A program made the translations under genes and the position numbers. From positions 134,793,711 to 134,857,710 of the forward strand of contig CM042694.1 in the NCBI GenBank assembly GCA_023614405.1: DNA of 64,000 bases. The letters run 5' to 3'. Shown here piece by piece: positions 1-11,442 of this stretch. This DNA is from Avena insularis. Its lineage: Eukaryota > Streptophyta > Magnoliopsida > Poales > Poaceae. Position 1 is the first letter of the stretch. Every line of letters begins with the position of its first letter. Under the pieces are notes generated by a model. It saw only the letters and a list, made by a program, of their open reading frames with translations. It made no database searches and had not been told where the DNA came from.

Positions 1-469
1 CTGATATGATGACACTGAACCTTGGTGCGCGTTTGATTATCTATTTTTGAAGGTAAAACGTTTGATTATCTTGGACCCGTCGTGTGTGGTGAATGTGATG
101 GTTGGCTTTCTTGTTCCTTGTTCCATAGTTTATACCGTCGATGACACCGTGTGTTGGCTTCCTTGTTCCTCTTTTCGTCCGCTGAGACAAGACAGGCAGG
201 GTGTATGGGTCCACGATCGGCTCTACCGGACTGGCGCATACCTTCCACCGCCGCTGCCGAGCACTCGTCTTGGCCACCTTCCACCCAAGCCTCCCTACTC
301 CGCCACTGTCGCCTTGATCAGCTCTATTGGACTGGCGCATCTGGACTTTGTTGGTGAGCAAACCCTCTAATCCAAATATTCTCTCTGTCCATCACGCGTG
401 CTTCGATGTGTTTGCTGCTTGGCTGAGTAGTAGTACAAGTTTATTATTCAAAAATAAAAATCTGAGTGT
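1..469. other. Left flank, no gene recognised
   Basis: I see no coding pattern, element terminus or RNA gene here. Short open frames exist on both strands but overlap each other and show no recognisable domain. The stretch ends where the repeat shared with positions 7496 onward begins. Confidence 0.5.
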
Positions 470-752
470 TCAGTTCGTTATTAGGTGCGTCCTTGTATGT
501 ATCACCTTCAGCTTGCATCATAGTCAGTCATGGAGCAGCGTTATCGATCATTGCAAGCATATGTGGTGGTTAGATTCCGTGTGGTGGAACCAGCTCACCC
601 AGGTTTAAGTCCTAGACTTGGTATGGGTGTTTGCATTACCCGGATTTGTTCCAAGATATAACCGGCGATGTTCTTTAGTTGTACGGCGTTCCCGTCAACA
701 GCGAGATCGTCGTGATGACTTCGTCAACCTCAAGATATGCATTCATATAGGT
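470..752 (+). repeat. SINE-like repeat, copy 1, interrupted by Copia 1
   Basis: This block is nearly identical to 7496-7670 plus 8384-8432. It contains a tRNA-promoter-like pair: TGGTGGTTAGATTC near 563 as an A-box candidate and GGTTTAAGTCC near 602 as a B-box candidate. Its 3' part (an ACTTCGTCAACCTCAAGATA-type segment followed by GT-rich DNA) resembles tails of grass tRNA-derived SINEs as I remember them. The tail continues after Copia 1 at 7028-7067 and ends in an A-rich run near 7060, so the retrotransposon landed inside the repeat. The shared block extends upstream of the tRNA-like part, so a segmental duplication is also possible. Confidence 0.45.
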
Positions 753-757
753 GAGTG

Positions 758-1692
758 TGTTGGATAATTAGGCACAATTTTCGTAATTAATTTCAGAATA
801 TTAAACATGATAATACCAGCTACTCGCACATGTAACTCGAACATACTAGATGTACTAAACAACAAGATGAACGGAAATAGGTAGCAGCTAAACATGTACT
901 CACAGAACATGATTAATAACCAGACAGCAGCACGTCACACGTACCGTTCGATTGCAGTAATCCCAGCAGTAGCCTTGGGGAAGATTGGTCGAAGCAGACG
1001 GCGGCGAAGACGACGATAGGCAACACCGCCCGACTTGAATGAAAGACGAGCCGTGATGCAGAACTTGAGCAGTCGCGCAGGACGCTTCCCAAAAACCTTA
1101 TTCGCCCTCTCCCGTACAGGATCGCAAAGGCGAGTGGTTCCGGAGACCTGCTCTCCCGTCCGCCGGTGTACGCCGGCAAGCGGGATGGAGTAGACTACGG
1201 TGGCGGCGCAAGCAGAGAGGTTGGCCAACCCTAGATTGGTTTTCGGTGTGTCCGTGGTGGAAGCCGCACTGGAGTTTATATAGAGCGGCTCGGGAATCCC
1301 GCATAGGGCACGTCATGGACCAAGCCCACGTTGCGCACGTTCGGGTCGGTTACAGATAGCCCACGATCCGGGAGCGACCCGAATAGGCTAACTGTTGACA
1401 CGTCTGTCAAAACCGCACAAGTTTTCCCAAGCAGCAAAAATAAAGCTCGGCTCGATTCCCGCAACCCGCGGCGTGCGCGTCGTGACGAGACAGACGGACG
1501 GACGGACGGACGGGCGGGAACTCTCCTCCAACTTTCCATGTGGGACTAAACTTTAGCTCCCACTCCACTCATATGTGAGCTGCCACCAAATTGGGCCAAA
1601 TCACACATGGGCTTCCACACACATGGGCTTTGAGATTTAGGAAAAATCTGAAATCTATATGGGCTTATTTATTTAGCCCATTATTTCTAACA
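758..1692 (-). repeat. Copia 1 3' LTR (left), 935 bp
   Basis: Terminal repeat with TG...CA ends. It matches 6187-7022 except in the middle: it keeps about 120 bp (near 1331-1447) that the other LTR lacks, and carries a short GACG/GACGG microsatellite (about 1491-1516) where the other LTR has about 80 bp of different sequence. Confidence 0.93.
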
Positions 1693-1703
1693 ATCCCCCA
1701 CCA
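1693..1703 (-). other. Polypurine tract of Copia 1
   Basis: Read on the minus strand, the bases next to the 3' LTR are GGTGGGGGAT, a purine run in the position where plus-strand DNA synthesis is primed. Copia 2 has the same tract type at the same place (15175 onward). Confidence 0.75.
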
Positions 1704-2234
1704 GATCTCAAATGCCCATTTGAAGATTTGCCAATTCTTGCTACTTGTTTATATACCAGTGTTTCAGCAGAGACTCTTAAGTTGAACTTCTGCCTAGAAC
1801 CTTGAGCTACGTCTATCAGCAACTTGAACAATGGACGAACCTTGAATTGCAAGTTTAGTATTTTTAGATTTCACACAAAGTCATAACTAATACCTGGCTG
1901 CCAGTAGCCTACCCCGCGGGTGTAGCATATGCATCATACTACTTGGTATCTTCATGAGTTTACTAGAGATCACCCAAATCTCATAGATTGCGACGTTTAA
2001 CAATCGGAACTCGTATAGGTGTTTTTTTTTTAAGAATGCTCTGTAGGACAGCATCTTTGCTAATCATAGCCAACATAAACACATTGAGGCATGTTGCCAA
2101 CCTGCCTTACAGCTTTGAGAGTTGTACATCTTCACATAGAGAGGGTTGTCTAATACTCTCCTCCGTCACACCACTAGCTTGTTTTTTCCAGGTCCTAATT
2201 CACGGGATCTCCGATCAAAAAGGTTGGGTTACCA
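1704..2234 (-). other. Copia 1 3' non-coding internal region
   Basis: Lies between the end of pol and the polypurine tract. It has no long open frame and is recognisably related to the equivalent stretch of Copia 2 (15185-15735), for example the CACGGGATCTCCGATCA block near 2203 and 15693. Confidence 0.7.
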
Positions 2235-5200
2235 CTACTGTGTAACATCCATGGGTCTCAAACCCATCTCTCTCGATGCACTTTCTATCACGTTTCGTGA
2301 TAGTCCCTTTATAAAGAGATCTGCCAGGTTTTTGTCAGTTTGAATATACGTAACAGTAATTACTCCGAAGTTTCTCAATTTCCTGACAGACTTCAAACAT
2401 CTCTTGACGTGTCTTGATGACTTCGCGTTATCCTTAGAATTGTTCACTTTGACAATAACAGTTTGATTATCACAATTCAAGAGGATAGCCGGTATAGGTT
2501 TCTCAACCACCGGCAAGTCCATCAAGAGTTCACGCAGCCATTCTGACTCTACAGTGGCTGTGTCTAAAGCAGCAAGTTCTCCTTCCATAGTCGACCTTGT
2601 CAATATGGTTTGTTTGCAAGATCTCCATGATACCGCGCCACCTCCAAAGGTAAATACATACCCACTAGTGGCGTAGAGTTCATCTACATCCGAGATCCAG
2701 TTCGCATCACTATATCCTTCGAGGACCGCTGGATGCCCCGACTGGTGTATCCCATAACTCATTATACCACATAGATAGCGCATGACCCTTTCAAGTGCAC
2801 ACCAATGTTCAGTACCCGGGTTAGACATGAACCTACTCAACTTGCTCACAACAAAAGAGATGTCGGGTCTTGTCGCGCTAGCTAAGTACATGAGTGAGCC
2901 AACAATTTGAGAGTATCTCAATTGTTCTTTCGGCTCTTTCTTGTTTTTCCGTAATGTCACACTGGGATCATAAGGTGTTGGGGAAGACTTGCCATCATCG
3001 AAACCGAAACGGCTCAAGATCTTCTCAACATAGTGTGATTGCGTCAAAGTAATCCCACTCTCGTGCTTAATCAGCTTGATATTCAGAATAACATCAGCTT
3101 CTCCCAGATCTTTCATATCAAAGCTCTTTGACAGAAAAGACTTAACTTCATTTATCACATTCATGTTTGTACCAAAGATAAGGATATCATCCACGTACAA
3201 ACATAATATAACACCTTCGCCCCCACCATGGCGATAGTAGACGCACTTGTCAGCCTTATTAACGACAAAGCCAATGAAGTTAATGTTCTCAAACTTCTCA
3301 TGCCATTGCGTAGGTGCTTGCTTCAGGCCATATAAAGATTTTAACAACTTGCACACCTTTCTCTCTTCACCTTTTACCACAAACCCATCAGGCTGATCCA
3401 TATAGATCTCCTCTTCCAACTCTCCATTGAGGAAAGCTGTCTTAACGTCCATTTGATGAACGATAAGACCATAAGAGGCAGCCAGGGATAGTAGTACTCG
3501 AATGGTGGTCAGTCTAGCAACAGGTGAATAGGTGTCAAAGTAATCTTCACCTTCTCTCTGGGTGTAGCCTTTTGCTACAAGCCGAGCCTTGTACTTTTCA
3601 ATAGTACCATCAGGCCTTAGCTTCTTCTTGAACACCCACTTGCAACCCACAGGCTTACATCCATGGGGTCGTTCTGATAGTTCCCAAGTTCCATTAGAAA
3701 GAATCGAGTCCATCTCATTATGGACAGCTTCTTTCCAATCATCTGCATCAGGAGATGCATATGCCTCTGCAATGGAAGTGAGAGTATCATCCACAAGGTA
3801 CACAATGAAATCATCTCCAAAGGATTTTGCAACCCTCTATCTCTTACTCTGTGTAGGAGCTTCATTGTCATCCTTCTCTAGGACTTCTTCCTCATGTGGT
3901 TGCTCAAAATTCTCACTAGATGCACTAGTTTCAGGAAGTATTTCAGAAGAAATTCTAGCAGTGCTATGCATGTCTTTCATAGGAAACATATTCTCAAAGA
4001 ATGTTGCATCACGAGATTCCATTATAGTATCAACATGCATATCAGGATCCTCAGATTTAACTACTAAAAATCTATAGCCTACACTCCGCGGAGCATATCC
4101 TAGAAAGATGCAATCCACTGTCTTTGGTCCAAGTTTGCGTTTCTTAGGAATCGGTATGTTGACCTTAGCCAAACACCCCCAAGTGCGCAAGTAAGAAAGT
4201 GATGGTTTTCTCCCAGCCCACTCCTCATAAGGGGTTTTATCTTTATTCTTGTTAGGAACTCTATTTAGGACATGACACACTGTCAACAAGGCCTCCCCCC
4301 ACCATGCCTTAGATAAACCAGCGGTGGCTAACATGGAATTCACCAAGTCAGTCAGCGTGCGGTTTTTCCTCTCGGCAACCCCGTTTGATTGAGGCGAGTA
4401 GGGAGGCGTCCTTTCATGAATAATGCCATGTTCCTCACAGAATTCATCGAAGATTTTGGGAAAATATTCACCACCACGATCCGACCTAAGACGTTTGATC
4501 TTTCTCTCTAGTTGATTTTCAACTTCGGCTTTATAAATTTTAAAGTAGTCTAAAGCTTCATCTTTTGTGCGCAACAAATAAACATAGCAGTATCTAGTCG
4601 CATCATCAATCAAAGTCATGAAATATCTCTTTTCACCTTTTGTCAACACACCATTCATCTCACAAAGATCAGAATGTATGAGCTCCAGAGGTGCCAAGTT
4701 TCTCTCCTCGGCTGCCTTGTGAGGCTTTCGAGGTTGCTTTGATTGCACACAACTATGGCACTTGGAACCTTTGGCAATAGTGAAATTCGGAATTAAACTC
4801 ATATTGGACAACTTGGACATCAAACCAAAATTAATGTGACATAAACGAGAATGCCAAACACTGGTATCATCATTAACACCGCCACAAATATGGTTTACGG
4901 ACTTATTACAAAAATCTGAAAGTGAAAAGCGGAACAACCCTCCGCACTCATATCCTTTACCAATAAATTGTCCATGTCTCGACACAATGACTTTATTAGA
5001 CTCAAAAACAACCTTAAACCCATCTCTGCATAGAAGGGAGCCGCTAACGAGATTCTTGTTCATGGAAGGGACATGTTGCACGTTCTTCAGCTGCACGATC
5101 TTTCCCGAAGTGAACTTCAGATCCACCGTGCCAACACCATAAACAGAAGCATGTGACCCATTCCCCATTAGGACGGATGAATCCCGAGCGACCTGATAAG

Positions 5201-5408
5201 AAGTGAACATAGAGATGCCAGCACACACATGAATATTAGCACCCGTATCAATCCACCAACATGGTGATTGAAAAACTGAAAGAACAGTAAATAGATTACC
5301 ATACCCATCAAGATTGCTAGCGATCCACGATGTTGACAGTCTTCCCCTTTTTCTCTTTACGATCTGCACGTTCTGGGCAGTCCTTGGAAAAGTGCCCGAG
5401 CTCTCCAC
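2235..5408 (-). pseudogene. pol: Copia 1 pol: protease, integrase, RT, RNase H (broken)
   Basis: Protease is marked by [12 protein letters not shown]-pre-integrase His/Cys zinc region ([10 protein letters not shown]...CHSC) and the integrase core follow, with [18 protein letters not shown] and the [14 protein letters not shown] stretch. Reverse transcriptase begins near [18 protein letters not shown] and has YVDD at 3186-3197. RNase H includes SDANW and the [13 protein letters not shown] block. An in-frame TAG at 3837-3839 separates integrase from RT, where Copia 2 has a glutamine codon. A short deletion before NKADKCVYYR shortens the palm region relative to Copia 2. The start at 5408 overlaps the end of gag in another frame; in Copia 2 both lie in one frame, so a frameshift mutation here is likely. 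Confidence 0.93.
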
Positions 5409-6147
5409 AGGTAAAGCAACCTAGCTCGGCCTTGTTCGGCTTCTTCTTCTTCTTAAAGGTTGTAGTCTTTTCAGGCTTGTTGAAGGAGGGCTTGTAGTTC
5501 TCTTTGTTCTTGCCGAAGGTCCTCTTCTGCACCATGTTGGCGTTAGACTGACCCTCGCCTCCTTTCTCAGCAGTGTCCTTAGCCCGAGCCTTCTCCTCAA
5601 CATCAAGAGACGCTATCAGGTTTTCAACCGATATCTCTTGTCTCTTATGCTTGAGAGTTGTGGCAAAATTCCTCCATGAAGAAGGCAACTTTGCAATGAT
5701 GCACCCAGCCACAAACTTGTCAGGTAAGTTACACTTAAGGATTTCAAGCTCCTTGGCAAAGCACTGTATCTCATGAGCTTGTTCGACTACAGAACGATTG
5801 TTAACCATCCTGTAATCATGAAAGTTCTCCATGATGTATAGCTCACTGCTAGCATCTGTTACACCGAACTTAGCGTTCAGTGCCTCCCAGAGCTCTTTGC
5901 CATCTTTGAAGTGCATGTACACATCAAACAGCTTGTTGTCAAGAACACTCAGAACGCATCCCACAAAGGCAAGATTGGTTTCCTTAAACTTGTTCTGATC
6001 TTCTTCAGATATAGTTCCTTCAGGTAAACCCTCACTAGCCTCGAATACTTTCAGATTTTGCAGTCATATAGTGGTCTTATACTGCCACCTCTTAAAGTGA
6101 ACACCGGTAAACTTTTCCGGCTTCATCGCATCGGCCAAGTGTCCCAT
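5317..6147 (-). pseudogene. gag: Copia 1 gag (nucleocapsid-containing), one in-frame stop
   Basis: Gag forms the cytoplasmic virus-like particle that packages element RNA. I take the ATG at 6147 (MGHLADAMKPEKF), which matches the usual start of cereal Copia gag. A UBN2-like gag core occupies the middle, and a CCHC zinc knuckle (CFTCGELGHFSKDC) lies near 5400. A TGA at 6064-6066 replaces a conserved tryptophan codon (WL in related elements), so translation would stop after about 27 codons. The leader between the 5' LTR and this ATG is only 39 bp. Confidence 0.9.
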
Positions 6148-6186
6148 GTTTATCTCGGAAAATTGCCTATAATAAGGTTTTTGAAT

Positions 6187-7022
6187 TGTTGGATAATTAG
6201 GCACAATTTCCGTAATTAATTCTAGAATATTAAACATGATAATACCAGGTACTCGCACATGTAACTCGAACATACTAGATGTACTAAACAACAAGATGAA
6301 CGGAAACAGGTAGCAGCTAAACATGTACTCGCAGAACATGATTAATAACCGAAGACGCACGTCACGCACTGCTCGATTGCAGTAATCGCAGCAGTAGCCT
6401 TGGGGAAGATTGGTCGAAGCAGACGGCGGCGAAGACGACGATAGGAAACACCGCCCGACTTGGATGGAAGACGAGCCGTGATGCAGAACTTGAGCAGTCG
6501 CGCAGGACGCTTCCCAAAAACCTTATTCGCGCTCTCCCGTACAGGATCGCAAAGGTGAGTGGTTCCGGAGACCTGCTCTCCCGTCCGCCGGCAAGCAGGA
6601 TGGAGTAGACTACGGTGGCGGCGCAAGCAGAGAGGTTGGCCAACCCTAGATTGGTTTTCGGTGCGTCCGTGGTGGAAGCCGCACTGGAGTTTATATAGAG
6701 CGGCTCGGGAATCCCGCATAGGGCACGTCGTGGACCAAGCTCGGCTCGGCGAGATTCCCGCAACCCTCGGAGGAGGAGCGCGCGTGTAGTTCTCCTCTTC
6801 TCACTCACTTTACTAAGTGGTGAACCACTCCACCTTATAAGGTGGTGTAACTCTCCTCCAACTTTTTATGTGGGACTAAACTTTAGCTCCCGCTCCACTC
6901 ATATGTGAGCTGCCATCAAATTGGGCCAAATCACACATAGGCTTCCACACACATGGGCTTTGAAATTTAGGAAAAATCTGAAATCTATATGGGCTTATTT
7001 ATTTAGCCCATTATTTCTAACA
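6187..7022 (-). repeat. Copia 1 5' LTR (right), 836 bp
   Basis: Promoter-bearing LTR for minus-strand transcription. It lacks about 120 bp present in the left LTR after position 6735. It retains a segment that includes the perfect 16-bp palindrome CCACCTTATAAGGTGG at 6830-6845, which contains a TATA-like core. It is followed directly by the second copy of the GAGTG duplication. Confidence 0.92.
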
Positions 7023-7067
7023 GAGTGTACGTGCGTGTTTGTGAGTGTCTTCGATGTATAAAAAAAG

Positions 7068-7495
7068 CTTATGCTCCCCATGTACCATATACGTGTTGAT
7101 TTAGTTTGTCTATGTCTTGATTTTTAGGGAGCGTTGTAGTGTTTAGTTAAATCAAAAGCTAACTTTATTTCTATCCACGCAAAAGAAAGTGAGCCATTAA
7201 AAGGAAAGGGGGAGAGATAAGAGTCGTTCACTACTGCAAAAAAAAATTCTAGTTAACGGTTCCAAATCATTCTAAATTTTGCAGCTTGTGACAACGTCCG
7301 CCTGCACAGGTACAAGCAAAAAGCAAGCGCCCCCACATAAGAATTAAACCCTAACTACCAACCACCTTATATATTTTGATATGGTCCTTCTCAATATAGC
7401 TATGTTTCTCCAGAGTCTCTAGAAGCCAGTTCATGACTCCTACTTGGGCAGCGATGCTAACAATGTTTTCATTTTTATTTATGGTTTAGGGAGCG
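7068..7495. other. Intergenic, possible lone CACTA-like terminus
   Basis: AT-rich DNA without a coding pattern. CACTACTGCAAAAAAAAATT at 7229 resembles the terminus of CACTA transposons, but I found no matching opposite end or 3-bp duplication, so this is only a possible relic. Confidence 0.25.
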
Positions 7496-7670
7496 TTCAG
7501 TTCGTTAGGTGCGTCCTTGTATGTATCACCTTCAGCTTGCATCATAGTCAGTCATGGAGCAGCGTTATCGATCATCGCAAGCATATGTGGTGGTTAGATT
7601 AGGTGTGGTGGAACCAACTCACCCAGGTTCAAGTACTAGACTTGGTATGGGTGTTTGTGTTACCTGGATT
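7496..7670 (+). repeat. SINE-like repeat, copy 2, 5' part
   Basis: Matches 470-650 closely, with the B-box candidate GGTTCAAGTAC near 7626. The copy is cut at CCTGGATT (7663-7670) by a hAT-like element and resumes at 8384 with CCCGGATTTGTTCCAAG, running to about 8432. There it diverges from copy 1, so the tail is missing. Confidence 0.5.
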
Positions 7671-8383
7671 TTCCGGCTCTGACCCTAGGCAACCTTGTGC
7701 AAGCGCCTAGGGCCCATGGCTATGGGGGGGCCATTTTTTAGACTGTTCATGTATATGTGTTTTATTGTTTTGGGCTGAAAATATTTTAGAGAGAAGGCAT
7801 ATGGACTAATCGGGGAGAGCAGTTGACACGAAAACACATAGTATTTCACGTAGCTAGACAAGCAAAACGATCTCAGCCGACACAATCTACCTCCGTGATG
7901 AGTCTGCGACAGTTTCTCGGCCGCCTGAACCATGGAGAAAGGCATGCATTCAATCGGCAATCATTTGCTGATCTGCAGCACATCGCTCTACTCGCCTCTT
8001 GCCCCTTTACGTGTTTAATCATCGAAGTATTTTGTGATTGATCTTGAGATTGTCCTCAATGATTTTGCATCTAGAAACGTCTCGAAGAAGCTTTTTTGTA
8101 AAGCATTGACACATATTTGAGATAATCAGACTAGCACGGAATACTATTTGTTTTATTTTTCCACTCTTTTCATCTTCTAGTCGCAATATGACATTGGTTA
8201 AATGCTTACTCTAATTATTTATAGGCATCTTAGACTAAGAATGTATGGTTGGATAGTAACTTTTAATATTTTAGAGTGAAAGTAGATACATGTCTATATT
8301 TTCTATATATGTGGATGCATTAGTCTTAGGAAGACTTGCCGTCAACTTCGGCCTAGAGCCCTGCAAAATATAGAGCCGGCCTG
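7671..8383. mobile_element. hAT-like non-autonomous element
   Basis: The element interrupts a repeat that is continuous in copy 1, which fixes its borders. Its ends carry inverted CCGGCTCT and AGAGCCGG; the right end reads CAGGCCGGCTCT on the reverse strand, a hAT-like terminus. The flanks CCTGGATT and CCCGGATT form an 8-bp duplication with one mismatch. No transposase is present in its 713 bp; the interior is AT-rich. The left terminus appears mutated. Confidence 0.6.
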
Positions 8384-8432
8384 CCCGGATTTGTTCCAAG
8401 ATTTAACCGGCGATGTTCTTTAGTGGTACATA

Positions 8433-8709
8433 GGCCACCAGGATATGGATCCCCAGAGACATATTGCGAACAAATAAAGAGATGCATCCAAGTAGGTCTA
8501 ATCTGACGTGAATCCTGACCGCACCAAAAGACCTGCAGTAACCAAGGTTATCAGTATGATCCAGGGATTGGGAAGTACCGGCTGGAGATTAGCAAACAGG
8601 CAACGATGCAGATGGCGGGCCAGGTATGATCCCTTAACCATAATGTGCATATTTGATAGCTCTTTCTTCTCTTTTGTAGAAAGTATCAACAACCACACCA
8701 CTTGAGATA
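8433..8709. other. Intergenic, no gene recognised
   Basis: Follows the end of the second SINE-like copy. I see neither repeats shared with the rest of the window nor a credible reading frame. Confidence 0.4.
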
Positions 8710-8711
8710 TA

Positions 8712-8879
8712 CTCCCTCCGTTTTAAAATATAGGATGTTTTAGCTTTGTGAAAGGAATGTATCTAGACATCTTTAGTGTGTAGGTTTATTTTAAACATAG
8801 ACGAATCTACGTACTAAAAAGAGTCTAGATACACTCCATTCACAAAGCTAAAACATCTTATATTTTGAAACGGAGGGAG
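8712..8879. mobile_element. Stowaway MITE (Tc1/Mariner type), 168 bp, TSD TA
   Basis: Perfect terminal inverted repeats CTCCCTCCGTT and AACGGAGGGAG, flanked by TA at 8710-8711 and 8880-8881. The halves pair along most of their length (ATAGGATGTTTTAGCTTTGT against ACAAAGCTAAAACATCTTAT), typical of Stowaway elements that are abundant near grass genes. No coding capacity. Confidence 0.95.
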
Positions 8880-8881
8880 TA

Positions 8882-9740
8882 CAAGGCTATGTTTTATGTC
8901 AAACATTTGTGTATCTAGTACCTGAGAAACTTTGCGTTCACGTGCGGTGTGGTGAGTCTCTGGATCAACGACCCTGTAAGAGACTGTGCTCTCGCAGGCG
9001 TTAGCTGGATCGACTTCTGCACGAGTATCACCAACTGTATTCAAATTTGAGTGTGTCCCCCCTGTAATGCTTCATCTGTTGTCTAGCCTACTGAATCGTT
9101 CGCCTTCGATGGCATTTCGGTGGTTTAATTTGAATATGAGGCAGGCCAGTAGCGGTGTTGCCCTTCCTGCCCAAACATGTACTACTACTGTTTGAAAACT
9201 CACCCTCTTACTCATTATTTAACCGCCTATTCAATAATACTATGTAGCTTCTGTCTAAATAAGAGACTATCTACGCATCAATAAATGTATCATATAATTT
9301 TACTCGCAGTTAGACGCATTGTCATGTATCAGAGTACTTTATGTAACCAAACAACTTAGAAAATTCTTATAGTACAAGACAGTACATTTGGCAAGGAGCT
9401 AACAACCCTGAAACCCTTCACGCCCTACAACTCACGAATCACCTCAAGTTCTTAAGCCAGGGCAAAATTACACAATTAATGAAACCTTGCACTTACTACA
9501 ACATGGTAGGATAAAATCTGAAGAAGAAAAATACCAGAGAAATAAGCCAGTAAGCAAATAAGGAAAATATATTTTGAGCTGTCAAGACTGGAGTACAACA
9601 TCGGAGCTCAATAGGAAACAAAAAGTGGATAGCACATGCCATTCTTGACTTCACAATCACTGCTGGAAGGAGATTTAGTTGTGTCAGATCCTTAATCACT
9701 TCACCACAAAGATTTGACAAGAGTTTTCCTTTTAATTGTA
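8882..9740. other. Intergenic, no gene recognised
   Basis: Non-repetitive within this window. Short frames such as the minus-strand one ending near 9496 have no known domain or splice context I can support. Confidence 0.4.
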
Positions 9741-9806
9741 CTGAATTCAACCTTGTGTCAATTTTCTGAATTCAACCTTGTGTCAATTTTCTGAATTCAA
9801 CCTTGT
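9741..9806. repeat. Short tandem repeat, 25-bp unit, about 2.6 copies
   Basis: The unit begins CTGAATTCAACCTTGTGTCA and repeats at 9741, 9766 and, partially, 9791. The copies are identical, which suggests recent replication slippage. Confidence 0.9.
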
Positions 9807-11442
9807 CCTGGAGGCCTTGTCCTTGGACATGCCACACGGCGGGGACAGGAACTGGGGATTTTTTTTTAAAAGGTACTTTTGATTTATTTAAATATTTAGA
9901 TATTTTTATCTCAGAAAATACCTTGTTTCTCCCATGTCAGCCTTACAGGTTGATTGTCAATTCTAGTTTAGCACAAATTGCAAAAAAAAAGGAATCAAAA
10001 TTTGGTGGGTTTTAGCGATTGAAACGTAAAGTGGCGGTTTTCCGAATTTTGACCATGATGGTTTATGCTAACTACTCGAACAGGAGGAACAACACTGTAC
10101 AAACACATGCCCATCTGGTGGAGTAACCGGTAGCTGCTGGTTTAGAGTTGAAACATGTTCAAGAAGATTAATTTCTTGGGCGAAGCAAGCTAATTAAACA
10201 ATCACATGTACATCCTCAAATAGATATAACATAAATATCGGTGCCATCAACACTTCCAGCACGCCTCCCCAAGCAACGAAATACACAAGCGCCAAGTGTT
10301 GAACCATTCTAGCCCAAGAGGCCCAAGCCCACGGAATGCTGACCTATAAAAGGAAGGGGCTGGAGGAGAAGACCTAATCCAAGCATCCAGCCGCCAGTGC
10401 TATCGGTGTGTGTATGTGTTAGAAAGGTGATTCCCCTCTGAATCAACACCAAGCATAATGAAACTCTCTACACCAGCCAAGCATAACAAAATACCGAAGT
10501 GTCAAGCATACCGAAATTCTAGACACCCTACCAAGCATAAAGAAACCCTTGACACCTAGACAAGTAGATCCCATCTGGTTGGCTACCTAGTTCAAGTATG
10601 CGACAGCCAAGCGACTCATACATGCCGAAGTACGGAATAGAACCAAATTACTCCAGACACATTGCCCAATAGATCTCGTTTGTCTACCTACAAACCTCAA
10701 CGGGGCGAACAACATCATGAGATCCGAGGCCGGAGGGAATCCACACATTTTGAATATTTGTGCATACCAATGGTGTGTTCAGAACTTCAAATACAAGTGA
10801 ACAACATAAGGAGACCAGAGGCCAGAGGGACACCACGTATTTTGAATATTTGCGCATATCAATGACAGATTGAGAAGGTGTTGTTAAAATTTTCAAGAAA
10901 ACCAAAAACATCACGAATATTAAGGCTTTATTTGGAAGAAGAGTTATCTAGGAATTCCGTAGGTTCTATAAATACAGACTTTGTGATGCCCCAGTGGAGT
11001 GGTTAAATTTATACAGACTTTGTGAGGCTCGTGTAAAGTTGCAGCAAACAATCAGATGCCTCGATGTAGTTGGTGCTAATGTTTTGCAATAAAAAAATGA
11101 GAAAGAAGTGCTGACAGTTGAAAAGATGCATCAATACAAAATATTAGTAGCAGAAACTCATGCATCCGAGGAAATTTCGAGGGCAAAATTACAACTCGTA
11201 TCAAATGTTCTCAAGATCCAAAAGCAAACGACACTACAGTTGAGGAACAAACAGGCTCCACAATAGTTAGGGACATCAGAATAACGCCATACATGGCAGA
11301 CATCACGCAGTTCCGTTCCGATATAAGCGAGGCTAATTACTGGGGAGGGAGCATCAGGATCAATAGTTCGAGTCCCAAAAGTCCATCTGGCAACATCTAA
11401 ACAAGTTAATCCAGACATGCTGCTGGGGCAATGGAGCAAGCC
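9807..11442. other. Intergenic downstream of the DDM1-like gene; local repeats and a TATA-like site
   Basis: TATAAAAGG at 10345-10353 is followed by a pyrimidine-poor leader-like stretch, so a promoter or LTR remnant is possible on the plus strand. Several CCAAGCATA motifs occur between 10440 and 10550. At about 10700-10865 two diverged copies of a roughly 100-bp unit lie in tandem (both contain an ATTTTGAATATTTG core). The right end should hold the 3' untranslated region of the minus-strand gene. No coding frame is supported. Confidence 0.45.

Larger units (their letters stand above)
758..7022 (-). mobile_element. Copia-type LTR retrotransposon 1, complete, TSD GAGTG
   Basis: Both ends are defined: LTRs starting TGTTGGATAATTAGG and ending CTAACA on the plus strand, flanked by the 5-bp duplication GAGTG at 753-757 and 7023-7027. 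The coding direction is minus. Domain order is gag, protease, integrase, reverse transcriptase, RNase H, which is diagnostic for Copia. The reading frame has two in-frame stops and one frameshift, so this copy cannot make its own polyprotein. The total length of 6265 bp is normal for the superfamily. Family name not assigned. Confidence 0.95.

Noticed and set aside
560..612. tRNA gene
   Set aside because: Only A- and B-box-like motifs are seen; no cloverleaf can be drawn with paired acceptor and anticodon arms.
7229..7249. CACTA transposon terminus
   Set aside because: No opposite terminus or duplication found; a single motif in AT-rich DNA is not enough.
10345..10353. Promoter of an unknown plus-strand gene
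   Set aside because: TATAAAAGG is not followed by a credible coding exon up to 11440; listed only as a TATA-like site.
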